In this document: positions 26,646-35,346 of the stretch, piece after piece
Position numbering within the stretch: the first letter of the stretch is position 1
Layout: each line of letters starts with the position of its first letter
Assembly (NCBI RefSeq): GCF_008727925.1
Contig: NZ_VTWT01000003.1
Location: forward strand, 124,001 to 188,000
Length of the DNA stretch: 64,000 nucleotides
Source of the DNA: Adhaeribacter soli
Lineage (GTDB): Bacteria > Bacteroidota > Bacteroidia > Cytophagales > Hymenobacteraceae
Direction of reading: 5' to 3'
Notes under the pieces: generated by a model
Seen by the model: only the letters and a program-made list of their open reading frames with translations
Told to the model about the DNA's origin: nothing
Database searches by the model: none
Made by a program: the position numbers and the translations under genes

Positions 26646-28940
26646 TTATGGAATTACGCTTACTTTCCGGGTAATGCTGCCTTCCGCGTTAATTATTTTC
26701 ACGAAGTAGATGCCGCCTGCTGCCTGGTTTAGCGTTAACCGCACTTGGCCGGCTGCCGGTTTTTGGCGGGCTACCACCTGCCCGATAGTATTAATAAGCT
26801 GTACTTCGGTCACTTTTTCGGTTTCCGGTACTTCCACCCGCAGGTAATCCTTAGCCGGATTCGGATAGATCTTAATATTGCCGGCATCGAAGGCTTTTTG
26901 CAGCCCGCTTACCGTGTTTACCTGAATTACAAACGTTTTGGTGTTGCTGCAATTGCCGGTAACACTGTTGCTGGTGGCTATTAACGTAACCGTATAAGAG
27001 CCTGCCTGGGTGTAAGTATGGGTCGGGTTCTTTAAAGTTGACGTGTTGTTGGTTTGGCCGCTTTGCGGATCGCCAAAGTTCCAGTTATGAAATAGCGCAT
27101 TGGAACTGGAGGTGTTGGTAAAAGTAACCAGACCGTTGGAGGCCGGCAGGTTCACCACGGCCGGATTGGCAGTGAAATTGGCCTGAACCACGGTTACATT
27201 TACCGGAATAATTACCGGATCGGAAGCGCAGCCGTTGGTAGTGCCAATTACCGTATAATTGGTGCTTACGCTTGGGTTGGCAGTAACCGTTGAGCCGGTG
27301 GTGGTATTCAGGCCGGTGGCCGGCGACCAGCTATAAGAAGTGGCGCCGCTGGCAGTAAGCGTTACCGGCCCCGGCGTGCATCTGGAAGAGATAGTAGGCG
27401 TTACGCTTACGGTTGGCATGGCGGTTATGGTAACGGCTTTGTTTAGAGTGGCCGGCGTGCCGCAACCAGAAGTTGCTTTAAGCGTGACGTTATGGGTGCC
27501 CGGCGTGTTATAAATAACCGTAGGGTTTGCTGCTGTTGAAGTAGCCGGCGTGCCTCCCGTAAAGGTCCACTGGAAGGTTGTGGCGCCGGTGGTTGCAGAA
27601 CTGTTATAGGTAATCGTGTCGCCCTGGCAAACAGAAGTGCTTGTCTGGGTAAAGCTAACAGCCGGAGGAGCACAGGTGCTCGACGGGTTAACTGTAATAT
27701 AGTTCGGAATGGTGCGGGTATTGCTTACGCCGCCTTTGGTAACCGTTAAAGTAACCGGATAAACGCCAACCGTGTTGTAAACAATATTGCCCGGGTTTTG
27801 AACCGTGGAAGTAGCCGGCGTGCCGCCCGGGAAAGACCAGGACCAGGCTGTTGCCCCGCCCGTTGAAAGATCTGTGAAATTGATGGAAGTGCCAACCTGA
27901 ATGCTGGTGCTGCTGGCCAGGAAATTTGCCATTAAGGTATTCTGGCAGGCCGTTGATGCAAGAAGAGAAGCACGGGAGGTGGAAATGGCCGCATTCATCC
28001 GGGAGCCCTGGCCTTGGGTAAAGAGGTTCATACAGTTGTCATCTACATAATCCATGTAATTCATGAACATAGAACCCGTAGGGGCGGCGGTGCATAATCC
28101 TCCGGTGCCGGTGGTTACCGGATAAGTAGGGCAGCCCCAGTTCTCTTCTACTTGCTGCGGGGTATCGGCAACCAGGTCATCGTCGGTGCAGCCTGGTGCC
28201 TGGCCCCAGATATGGCTCAGGTTCAGCCAGTGGCCTACTTCGTGGGTAGCGGTTCTGCCGGCATTGTAAGGCGCCGGAAACGGGTTAGCCGGTGCTGCTC
28301 CTACAGTGGTGTAGCGTAATACTACCCCATCAATATTGGCCGGAGCGCCGGGTTTATAGGCATACCCTAAGGTAGTGCCCGACAAATTACAAACCCAGAT
28401 ATTCAGGTACTGGTCGCGCGGCCAGGCTGCTATGCCCCCGGTGGCGGCCGCTTTCATATCGTCGTTGGTAGTAAAAGAGTTGGCCGTAGTCAGGGTGCGG
28501 GTAATACCGGTGGTAGGCGCCCCGTTAGGATCTACACTGGCCAGGCAGAATTCAATGCCGGTATCGGCAGACACACTGCGAAAAGCCTGTGGCGTGTTGG
28601 TAGTGTCGGCATTAAAACGGCGAAAATCCCGGTTTAGCACTTCCAGCTGCGAGAGGATCTGAGCATCGGAGATGTTTTCGGCCGCAGTTTTATAAACCAC
28701 GTGAAATACCACCGGAATGGTTTTGGTAGCCTGCATCTGCCGCTTATTGGCCGGATTGGCAAGGAAGCGGGCAATGGCAGCTTCGTTTTCCTGCCGGCGG
28801 GCCTGGTAGCCGGGATCGGCTTGCAGGAGCCGGGCTTCCACTTCGTCGGTAGCGCATTTGGGGCGGGCGGGCGTCTGTGCTATCGCAGCGCCGGTAAACA
28901 TGGAGCCGATAACAGCCCAGAGAGTAAAGGTTTTCCTCAT
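26646..28940 (-). CDS. Secreted M43 zinc metalloprotease with PKD/Ig array and T9SS tail
   Basis: A 764-aa extracellular protease. The signal peptide is residues 1-21 ('MRKTFTLWAVIGSMFTGAAIA'). The M43 domain spans about 25-325 with '[10 protein letters not shown]', zinc site HEVGHWLNLSH (first His about 233; Asn replaces the usual Gly of HExxHxxGxxH while all three His and the Glu are kept) and Met-turn 'MNYMDYVDDNCMNLFT'. Then come PKD ('TAWSWSFPGGTPATS'), a second PKD ('TTFQWTFTGGTPATS'), an Ig-like segment rich in Ser/Thr ('ASGATSYSWSPATGLN'), a third PKD ('LFHNWNFGDPQSG') and a type A sorting domain ('IYPNPAKDYLRV', 'AGGIYFVKI'). The catalytic part is clearly paralogous to the 24977-26467 protein, which suggests tandem duplication followed by loss or gain of PKD modules. 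Confidence 0.92.
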   Translation of the reverse strand: MRKTFTLWAVIGSMFTGAAIAQTPARPKCATDEVEARLLQADPGYQARRQENEAAIARFLANPANKRQMQATKTIPVVFHVVYKTAAENISDAQILSQLEVLNRDFRRFNADTTNTPQAFRSVSADTGIEFCLASVDPNGAPTTGITRTLTTANSFTTNDDMKAAATGGIAAWPRDQYLNIWVCNLSGTTLGYAYKPGAPANIDGVVLRYTTVGAAPANPFPAPYNAGRTATHEVGHWLNLSHIWGQAPGCTDDDLVADTPQQVEENWGCPTYPVTTGTGGLCTAAPTGSMFMNYMDYVDDNCMNLFTQGQGSRMNAAISTSRASLLASTACQNTLMANFLASSTSIQVGTSINFTDLSTGGATAWSWSFPGGTPATSTVQNPGNIVYNTVGVYPVTLTVTKGGVSNTRTIPNYITVNPSSTCAPPAVSFTQTSTSVCQGDTITYNSSATTGATTFQWTFTGGTPATSTAANPTVIYNTPGTHNVTLKATSGCGTPATLNKAVTITAMPTVSVTPTISSRCTPGPVTLTASGATSYSWSPATGLNTTTGSTVTANPSVSTNYTVIGTTNGCASDPVIIPVNVTVVQANFTANPAVVNLPASNGLVTFTNTSSSNALFHNWNFGDPQSGQTNNTSTLKNPTHTYTQAGSYTVTLIATSNSVTGNCSNTKTFVIQVNTVSGLQKAFDAGNIKIYPNPAKDYLRVEVPETEKVTEVQLINTIGQVVARQKPAAGQVRLTLNQAAGGIYFVKIINAEGSITRKVSVIP

Positions 28941-29266
28941 ATAGTATTGGGTGTGATAAATGAATTCTTTCTTAGTGTTCCGTTAAAAGCCAATGCTCTA
29001 AAATTGGAATAAATCATTTCTGTTTTTAAGGGAATGAAAAGCCGGACGCTTATCAGGCACAGGTATCAGGAGCCGGTATCAAAGCCGAAGCATTTAAAAG
29101 GACGGTACCTGAATGGTTTAAGTACCGGTGCGTTTTTAAATTATTCGGGGTGTTGTTTATGTTACCTGTCTGATAGCCTGTAATATAGCTAAAATACTAT
29201 TGAGAATAAAAAAGTAATTGACAGAATAAAGATTTTCTTTAGCGAAAAGGAAAATAAGGCCGCCTT
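28941..29266. other. Intergenic region with a dispersed repeat
   Basis: Upstream of the large metalloprotease gene and downstream of a lipoprotein gene. It contains a copy of a GATACC/CTGATACC-type repeat (29051-29085) and a weak ACGGTACC/GTACCGGT hairpin with a T-rich tail near 29102-29136. No gene is seen. Confidence 0.5.
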
Positions 29267-29851
29267 TTAGTTTATAACTTTGGCTTCCACCTGGTAACGC
29301 AACGAGTCGGAGAGGATCACTTTTTGAACGCCGGAGATCTGAAAACTGCTTAGCCGGCTATTTTCGTTACAGGTTAATTGCCGAAGCTCCCGGCTGTAGA
29401 ACAAGGCGTTCTTTTCTTCATAAAGGGCTCGTAAGGTTTTTACCTGACCGCCTTCATCGGTAATTATTTCCAGCATTTTAATCGGGGCTTCTGCTTCCGG
29501 ATTCCGGGTGTAAAGGGTTTGCTTTCCTTCCGGAAGCTGGGTTTCGGAAACCAGGTAAGTGCCGGCCAGGGCCTTTTTATTCAGATCTATTTCCTGAAAA
29601 TATTGTAACTCTTCGGCCCAGTCTACCTCTTTCAGCGTTGCAGATTCCGGTTTTTCCGGCCTAAGCTGTAGCGTTTTCTGTAAACCTGCATGCTGGCCTG
29701 CAAGTGCATTTGCCTGTTTCTGAATAAAACCCGGAACATCGAAGTAGAGCTGTTGCGTTTTCGGGGTGGCTGGTTGCTCCGGTGCGCTGCAGCTCATCAG
29801 ACCCAGAAACGGTACTAAAATGCCGGTAAAAAGCAGCTTCTTCAGGTTCAT
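29267..29851 (-). CDS. Lipoprotein of unknown function
   Basis: A 194-aa protein with a lipoprotein signal peptide: basic start, hydrophobic core, and lipobox LMSC with lipidated Cys at residue 21. The mature part is charged and helical at first ('FIQKQANALAGQHAGLQK'), then has strand-rich segments ('KMLEIITDEGGQVKTLRALYEEKNALFYS'), a layout like many Bacteroidota periplasmic or outer-membrane lipoproteins of unknown role. I do not recognise a specific family. The gene starts 160 bases after the end of gpmI on the same strand, with a long palindrome in between. Confidence 0.75.
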   Translation of the reverse strand: MNLKKLLFTGILVPFLGLMSCSAPEQPATPKTQQLYFDVPGFIQKQANALAGQHAGLQKTLQLRPEKPESATLKEVDWAEELQYFQEIDLNKKALAGTYLVSETQLPEGKQTLYTRNPEAEAPIKMLEIITDEGGQVKTLRALYEEKNALFYSRELRQLTCNENSRLSSFQISGVQKVILSDSLRYQVEAKVIN

Positions 29852-29891
29852 GGTTTTTATTTCTAGCGTGAGCGCCGGTGTTAAAAATGGT

Positions 29892-29964
29892 AAATGCGAT
29901 AATCGGAGAATGGGCCAAGGGAAAGATTAAAAACTAACCGGCTTATTTTCTGATTATCGCATTT
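29892..29964. terminator. Long palindrome between gpmI and the lipoprotein gene
   Basis: AAATGCGATAATC (29892-29904) and its exact complement GATTATCGCATTT (29952-29964) are separated by 47 bases, with further pairing inside (GAGAAT/ATTTTC). It could act as a terminator for gpmI or as an element in the leader of the lipoprotein gene. It is not a classic short hairpin plus U-run. Confidence 0.45.
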
Positions 29965-30011
29965 AAATAATTATGGCTTAAGGCCAATGTTTTCAGTCTG
30001 GCATTCCTTTA

Positions 30012-31544
30012 TTAAACGGCCGGAACCAACAGCGATTTGCCGGTCATTTCTTCCGGTTGTGGTATGCTCATCAGTTCCAGTACTGTTGGGGCGATGTCGC
30101 CGAGTTTGCCATCGTGCAGCGTACCTTTAAAATCGTTGTCGGCTAAAATTACCGGTACCAGGTTGGTGGTGTGGGCGGTATTCGGCGTTCCGTCAGGGTT
30201 TAGCATGCAGTCGGCGTTGCCGTGGTCGGCTATGATAATGCAGGAATAATTGTGCTCCAGGGCCGTGTTTACCACTTTTTCGGCGGCCTGATCTACCGTT
30301 TCGCAGGCTTTTACGGCCGCTTCGAACACGCCGGTATGGCCTACCATGTCCGGATTGGCAAAGTTCAATACCACAAAATCGGGTTCTTCCGCTTTCAGTT
30401 CCGGCACCAGGGCATCGCGCAGTTCGAAGGCGCTCATTTCTGGTTGCAGGTCGTAAGTAGCCACTTTCGGCGAAGCCCTTAATATGCGTTTCTCTCCATC
30501 AAAAGGGGTTTCACGGCCGCCGGAGAAGAAGAAGGTTACGTGCGGGTATTTCTCGGTTTCGGCAATGCGGATCTGCTTTTTACCGGCATTGGCCAGCACT
30601 TCGCCAAGGGTATTGTTCAGGTTATCTTTGTCGAAGATCGGTTTTACGCCTGTAAACGTATCGTCGTAATTGGTGAGGGTAACGTAATACAGGTTCAGCT
30701 TGTGCATGTTCTGCTCGGGGAAATCGCGTTGCGTGAGGGCCTGCGTAATTTCCCGGCCGCGGTCGGTACGGTAGTTAAAGCAGATCACCACATCCCCTTC
30801 CTGAATGGTAGCAATCGGGTTACCGTTATCGTCTACCTTTACAATGGGCAGAATAAATTCATCGGTAACGCCTTCTTTGTACGATTTCAGCACCGCATTC
30901 ATTAAGCTCTGCGTAGGCGTGCCGATGCCGTGTACCAGCAGGTCGTAAGCTACTTTTATGCGTTCCCAGCGGTTATCGCGGTCCATGGCGTAGTAGCGGC
31001 CTACTACGGAAGCAATGCGGCCGGAAGCTTTATCCAAGTGTTCCTCCAGTTCATGCATGTATTTGGCTCCCCCCTTCGGATCGGTGTCGCGGCCATCGGT
31101 AAAGGCATGAATATATACGTTATGCACGCCTTCGTCGTGGGCAATGGTGCAAAGCGCCTTCAGGTGGTCGATGTGCGAGTGCACGCCGCCGTCGGAAAGC
31201 AAACCGATCAGGTGCAGTTTCTTTTTATTGGTTTTTGCGTATTGCAGCGCCTCCAGCAGTACCGGGTTTTTATTTAACTGCCGGTCGCGGATCGATTTGT
31301 TTATTTTTACCAGGTCCTGGTACACCACCCGGCCGGCGCCGATGTTCATGTGGCCTACTTCCGAATTTCCCATCTGGCCTTCCGGCAAACCAACGGCCTC
31401 GCCGGAAGCCTGCAGCCGCGCGTGCGGATATTTGGTATAAAGAGAATCGATGAAAGGGGTCTGCGCTTTATCTACCGCCGATACATTTGCATCCGGGGCA
31501 ATTCCCCAGCCATCCAGTATAACGAGCAATACTTTTTTATTCAT
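30012..31544 (-). CDS. gpmI: 2,3-bisphosphoglycerate-independent phosphoglycerate mutase
   Basis: Manganese-dependent glycolytic enzyme interconverting 3- and 2-phosphoglycerate. The ATG at 31544 gives the family start 'MNKKVLLVILDGWGIAP' with metal ligand Asp11; an in-frame ATG further upstream would add 42 non-homologous residues overlapping the opposite promoter region. The phosphoserine loop 'GQMGNSEVGHMNIGAGR' places the nucleophile at Ser61. Later come 'HIDHL', 'DGRDTDPKGG', 'GRYYAMDRDNRWER' and the C-terminal metal site 'IADHGNAD...TAHTTNLVP'. The length of 510 aa is normal. It is divergent from the DUF4783-like gene, with 137 bases between the two starts. Confidence 0.97.
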   Translation of the reverse strand: MNKKVLLVILDGWGIAPDANVSAVDKAQTPFIDSLYTKYPHARLQASGEAVGLPEGQMGNSEVGHMNIGAGRVVYQDLVKINKSIRDRQLNKNPVLLEALQYAKTNKKKLHLIGLLSDGGVHSHIDHLKALCTIAHDEGVHNVYIHAFTDGRDTDPKGGAKYMHELEEHLDKASGRIASVVGRYYAMDRDNRWERIKVAYDLLVHGIGTPTQSLMNAVLKSYKEGVTDEFILPIVKVDDNGNPIATIQEGDVVICFNYRTDRGREITQALTQRDFPEQNMHKLNLYYVTLTNYDDTFTGVKPIFDKDNLNNTLGEVLANAGKKQIRIAETEKYPHVTFFFSGGRETPFDGEKRILRASPKVATYDLQPEMSAFELRDALVPELKAEEPDFVVLNFANPDMVGHTGVFEAAVKACETVDQAAEKVVNTALEHNYSCIIIADHGNADCMLNPDGTPNTAHTTNLVPVILADNDFKGTLHDGKLGDIAPTVLELMSIPQPEEMTGKSLLVPAV

Positions 31545-31681
31545 AAAACAAAGATACGTAAAATCGGAAATTCTCTGAATTATTATTAGCTTGGGGCTAC
31601 AATTGAGCACCTGTGGCCGGGGCAGAACAAAAGACTGGCACTGTTTTAGCTCTAACCCGCTTATTATCATTGACTACAGAA

Positions 31682-32095
31682 ATGAAAGCGTTTAAATTTT
31701 TACTTTTCACCGGTTTATTTGCCTTTTTTGCTACCGTTTTTGCCGGCCAGGCGCTTGCCCAAAGCGGCGACGATGCCCTGAATGGCGTGAAGGCAGCCAT
31801 AAAAGCAGGCTCCGCCAAAGAAGTGGCCCGTTATTTTAAAAGCTCCGTAGAAATTGGCCTGAACGGCGAAAAAGCCAGCTACAGCCAGGCGCAAGCCGAG
31901 TTCGTGCTTCGCGACTTTTTCAGCAAAAACCCGGCAACCGGTTTCGAATACCTGCACCAGGGTTCTTCGAACGAAGGCCAGAAATATGCTATCGGGAAAT
32001 ACACCTCCAAAACCGGCAGCTACCGCGTTTTTGTAGTAGTGAAACAGGCCGGCGGAAGCTATAAGATCGATACCATCGATTTTACAAAGGAATAA
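31682..32095 (+). CDS. Small secreted DUF4783-like protein
   Basis: A 137-aa protein starting at the ATG at 31682, which gives a clean signal peptide ('MKAFKFLLFTGLFAFFATVFAGQALAQ'); an upstream in-frame ATG would add 23 residues outside it. The mature part is a compact alpha+beta fold like DUF4783/nuclear-transport-factor-like domains: 'LNGVKAAIKAGSAKEVARYF', 'VEIGLNGEKASYSQAQAEFVLRDFF', ending 'YKIDTIDFTKE'. Such proteins are common in Cytophagales with no known role. From memory they are often found next to nadC; here three T9SS genes lie between them. Confidence 0.75.
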   Translation: MKAFKFLLFTGLFAFFATVFAGQALAQSGDDALNGVKAAIKAGSAKEVARYFKSSVEIGLNGEKASYSQAQAEFVLRDFFSKNPATGFEYLHQGSSNEGQKYAIGKYTSKTGSYRVFVVVKQAGGSYKIDTIDFTKE

Positions 32096-32122
32096 GTACC
32101 GTTTCCAGACCATAAAAAAGCC

Positions 32123-32167
32123 ATAAAATAAAAGCCATCCTGAAAGATATTCGGGATGGCTTTTTTG
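32123..32167. terminator. Bidirectional terminator between convergent genes
   Basis: AAAAGCCATCC/GGGATGGCTTTTTT stem, with an A-run on one side and a T-run on the other, between the stops of the DUF4783-like gene and the minus-strand T9SS gene. Confidence 0.85.
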
Positions 32168-32185
32168 TTGGTTTTTAGTAGCGTT

Positions 32186-33754
32186 TTAATGCGTTACCAG
32201 TAGCTTCTCTACTCGCGTATTTCCTTCGGAAGTTATTTTTACCAGGTACATGCCGGCCGGCCAATCTTCAACATTCAGTTTTGTTCCAGCAATGAGTTTC
32301 GCTTCATAAACTTTCTGACCGGTCAGGCTGACAATTTCTAACGTTCCGGGTTTCAGGTGGCCGGTTATGGTTACTCCAGAAGTTGCCGCGTTCGGGTAAA
32401 GCTGAAAATGGGTTTTTGTTCCGGCTTCAGGCACTCCGAGCGTGCCGGCAGAAAGTTTTGCCAGGAAGAAAGTATTGTTGTTGCCGGGCGAAGGAGGGAA
32501 ATTTATGCTGCCGAAACTGGCCCCGACTACCGGGTCAAAACGGCCTGAAATGTAGCACTCGCCATTGGCAAGCGGGGCAATGCCTTTGCCGTAATCTGAG
32601 CCGGTGCCGCCGGCCTGTACCGCCCATTCTGGCTGCCCCAGCTCCGAAAATTCCGCCACAAAAATATCCGGGTCGTTGCCCGTTGCAGTTAAAGTCGGCA
32701 GGGAGCCGAACGCGGCATAACTGCTGAAGGCCCCGGTTACAAATACGCGGCCCGTTTCGTCGGCTACTACCTGTTCGCCGAAGCAGCTTCCAGCGGCCAG
32801 GTTTTGGTTTTGTAGCGCCCATTCCAGCACTCCTGCATTGCTGTACTTTGCCAGAAACATATTGCTTGAGCCTGTTTTCTGGAGGGTAGCGCCGCTGAAG
32901 GTAGTATTGCCGGTTATAGCTCCGGTAATATAGCAATCTCCGGTTTTGTTTACGCTAATGCTGGTGCTGAAGTCCTGGATGATGCCGCTGGTGTTCCTGA
33001 ACCATGCCCGCGCACCACTGGCGTGGTATTTCTCTGTGAAAATGCCATTGGGGTAATTGCCACCGGTAATATAGTAACTTCCCTTGGGGCCGCAGCCGAT
33101 GCTTAAGGGCTCTCCCATTGTTACGCTTCGCACCCACAGCACTTGTCCGGTGGCGTTGTATTTAGCGGCAAAGAAGAAGTAATCTCCGGTGTTGTTGCCG
33201 GGGATGGTTATATGATCGAACACCGGATTTTGGTTATAAGCATAGCACTGTCCTGTAATGTAGCAGTTTCCGGCAGCGTCTATTGCAATGCCGGAGGCAA
33301 TATCGGTTACAGCGGGAGGTTGCGGGCTGGATGGTGGCCCTGGGGTGCCCGCCTTGCTGGCCCAGATCACCTGGCCGTTGGTATTAAATTTGGCTATAAA
33401 AATATCGCTGTGGCCAAAATAGTTCAGGGTAATGGTATCGAAATTAAGGGCACCGCTAAATGTTCCGGCTATGTAAATGTTACCCGCTGAGTCAGAAACT
33501 AACCCATGTACTGTAGCCGTAAAAGCAGATGTTTGCAGGGGTTTAGACCAAAGCAGCATGCCTGCCGGAGACCGTTTGGTCAGTGCTGTACCGGCAACGT
33601 AAATGTTACCGGCGGCATCTGTAGTCAGGCATCTGGATTGATGAAAACTATCCGGGCTATTTACGACCCATTGCCAGGCTGGGGTTTGGGCGCTTCCATT
33701 TATAAAGATAAAAAATGCACCAAGAAATGAGAAGAAATACAACGCGTTCTTCAT
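32186..33754 (-). CDS. T9SS-sorted SBBP-type beta-propeller protein (third of tandem trio)
   Basis: A 522-aa secreted protein with a signal peptide (residues 1-22). The mature part consists of propeller-like blades of the SBBP type: 'DAAGNIYVAGT', 'DSAGNIYIAGTF', 'DAAGNCYITGQ', 'NKTGDCYITGAI', 'DETGRVFVTGAF', each followed by 'FLAKYN/FNxxGxxxWA'. The ~70-residue C-terminal sorting domain has 'SLTGQKVYEAKL' and 'PAGMYLVKITSEGN', but the usual YPNP core reads YPNA. It is the last gene of a minus-strand run; the gap to the preceding paralogue is only ten bases. Probable surface or released protein, ligand unknown. Confidence 0.88.
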   Translation of the reverse strand: MKNALYFFSFLGAFFIFINGSAQTPAWQWVVNSPDSFHQSRCLTTDAAGNIYVAGTALTKRSPAGMLLWSKPLQTSAFTATVHGLVSDSAGNIYIAGTFSGALNFDTITLNYFGHSDIFIAKFNTNGQVIWASKAGTPGPPSSPQPPAVTDIASGIAIDAAGNCYITGQCYAYNQNPVFDHITIPGNNTGDYFFFAAKYNATGQVLWVRSVTMGEPLSIGCGPKGSYYITGGNYPNGIFTEKYHASGARAWFRNTSGIIQDFSTSISVNKTGDCYITGAITGNTTFSGATLQKTGSSNMFLAKYSNAGVLEWALQNQNLAAGSCFGEQVVADETGRVFVTGAFSSYAAFGSLPTLTATGNDPDIFVAEFSELGQPEWAVQAGGTGSDYGKGIAPLANGECYISGRFDPVVGASFGSINFPPSPGNNNTFFLAKLSAGTLGVPEAGTKTHFQLYPNAATSGVTITGHLKPGTLEIVSLTGQKVYEAKLIAGTKLNVEDWPAGMYLVKITSEGNTRVEKLLVTH

Positions 33755-33764
33755 GGCAACACTT

Positions 33765-35336
33765 TTAATGCGTTACCAGCAGTTTCTGTATTTGCGCTTT
33801 TCCTTCGGCAGTTATTTTTACCAGGTACATGCTGGCCGGCCAGGCGGTAACGTTTATTTCCAGTTTGCCCTTTGCTGAAAGCGAATCGGTGTAGATCTTT
33901 TGGCCGGCAACATTGAAAACCAAAACTTTCGCGTTTTCAAAGTCCGGCATGTTGATCCTGATTTCTGAATTAGCCGGGTTCGGATAAAATTGGGCGGTAA
34001 TTGAAGGTTCAGGTGCAGGTTCCGGTTCCGTTACAGGTTCCAAAGGCTGCGTAGTACCGGTAGAGAGTTTTGCTAAAAAGAGGTTCCTGTTGTAACCGGA
34101 AGCATAATTTAAATTTATATTATCGAAACTGCAGCCTGGCGACTGAAAGAAGCCGGCCGTTACAGATTCCCCATCCGGCAGATCTGCTATAGACGATTGG
34201 TATAAAAATCCGCTGGTTTGCTTTTGCCAGTAAGGTGCTCCGTCTGTTGAAGAAAGTTTCGAAACGAATGCCGGGGCCTGATTTGCCTGAGCTGTTAATG
34301 CCGGCAAGCTATTGTCGAAGGTGATGCTGTCGGTAAAATTGCCGGTTATATATACCCGGCCATTAGGACCTGCTTTTATGGCGGTAATCTCCGGCTGACT
34401 CGATGCAGAAAGCGCCTGGCTTGTTTTTGCCCAAAGCAAAGTGCCGGCAGGGTTGAATTTAACTAAAAGTGCATTTCTGAAACCTGAATTCTGCAGGGTA
34501 ATACCATCGATAGTAACGCTGCCGGACAAGCTTCCTGCCACAAAGCAATTTCCTGATTCGTCTGTTTCCAGGCAGGTAATCTGCGCATTACTGTTGTTCG
34601 ATGAAGTAGTAAAGCTTTTCTGCCAGAGTAAGGCCCCGTTTTCATTGTAATTGCTTAGGGTAGAACCATCGTGAAGAAAGTAGTTGTCGTTCGTTCCGAT
34701 TACAGCTTCCTGAATATAAGGATAGCTCCTCGCCCATTTTACTTGTCCTTGCTGATCGTACTTTGCTGCAAAATAAATTGGCTGGGTAACCGAGGAGTTG
34801 GGTATTAGCGAGACCGAATCGAAGTCAGCGTTCCCCCAGCAGAAACCGGTAAAAAGACTGTTGCCGGCAGAATCGGTAGAAATGCCGTTTATTTTAATGG
34901 AGGCGCCATCGTTAGGCGCAATTTCCCAGCTGGAAGGCCCCTTTTTTGCCCAGATAGTATTGCCTGCCTGGTCGAACTTGGCTAAAAATACGGTAATGTT
35001 CAGCGGCGGGGCCGTAAGCGTAGTGTTGCCAAGGTAAACGCTGCCCTGAAAAGTGCCAACTACGTACAGATTACCGGCCGCATCTTTCGAAAGACCCATA
35101 GCCTTAATATCTTTAGACCAAAGCAGCTTTCCTTCCGGTGAATATTTCGATAAGCCGGCCCCGGCAACATAACTATTGCCGAGAGTGTCTGTTTCCAGGC
35201 TGGTTTTAGCAGATAGAAGATTCTGGCTGATGCCTTTTCCGACTGCCCACTGCCATGCCGGCATTTGAGCCATTCCTTGCAGGGCGACAAAAAAGACTAA
35301 TGTAATGGTGAGAGCGTGGAGAGATATGTTTTTCAT
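33765..35336 (-). CDS. T9SS-sorted SBBP-type beta-propeller protein (second of tandem trio)
   Basis: A 523-aa paralogue of its neighbours. Signal peptide residues 1-23 ('MKNISLHALTITLVFFVALQGMA'), followed by 'AWQWAVGKG'. Blades: 'DTLGNSYVAGA', 'DAAGNLYVVGTF', 'DSAGNSLFTGFCWG', 'DESGNCFVAGSLSG', 'GPNGRVYITGNF'. A Pro/Glu linker ('EPVTEPEPAPEP') separates the propeller from a type A sorting domain ('FYPNPANSEIRINMP', 'PASMYLVKITAEG'). The other two members lack this linker. It sits ten bases from each neighbour, so the three very likely form one transcript. Confidence 0.88.
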   Translation of the reverse strand: MKNISLHALTITLVFFVALQGMAQMPAWQWAVGKGISQNLLSAKTSLETDTLGNSYVAGAGLSKYSPEGKLLWSKDIKAMGLSKDAAGNLYVVGTFQGSVYLGNTTLTAPPLNITVFLAKFDQAGNTIWAKKGPSSWEIAPNDGASIKINGISTDSAGNSLFTGFCWGNADFDSVSLIPNSSVTQPIYFAAKYDQQGQVKWARSYPYIQEAVIGTNDNYFLHDGSTLSNYNENGALLWQKSFTTSSNNSNAQITCLETDESGNCFVAGSLSGSVTIDGITLQNSGFRNALLVKFNPAGTLLWAKTSQALSASSQPEITAIKAGPNGRVYITGNFTDSITFDNSLPALTAQANQAPAFVSKLSSTDGAPYWQKQTSGFLYQSSIADLPDGESVTAGFFQSPGCSFDNINLNYASGYNRNLFLAKLSTGTTQPLEPVTEPEPAPEPSITAQFYPNPANSEIRINMPDFENAKVLVFNVAGQKIYTDSLSAKGKLEINVTAWPASMYLVKITAEGKAQIQKLLVTH

Positions 35337-35346
35337 AGGGTGAATT

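Noticed and set aside
31549-31556. TATCTTTG on the minus strand as gpmI promoter
   Set aside because: It ends only four bases from the ATG, so transcription would start at or within the gene; no -33 element is present at the right distance.
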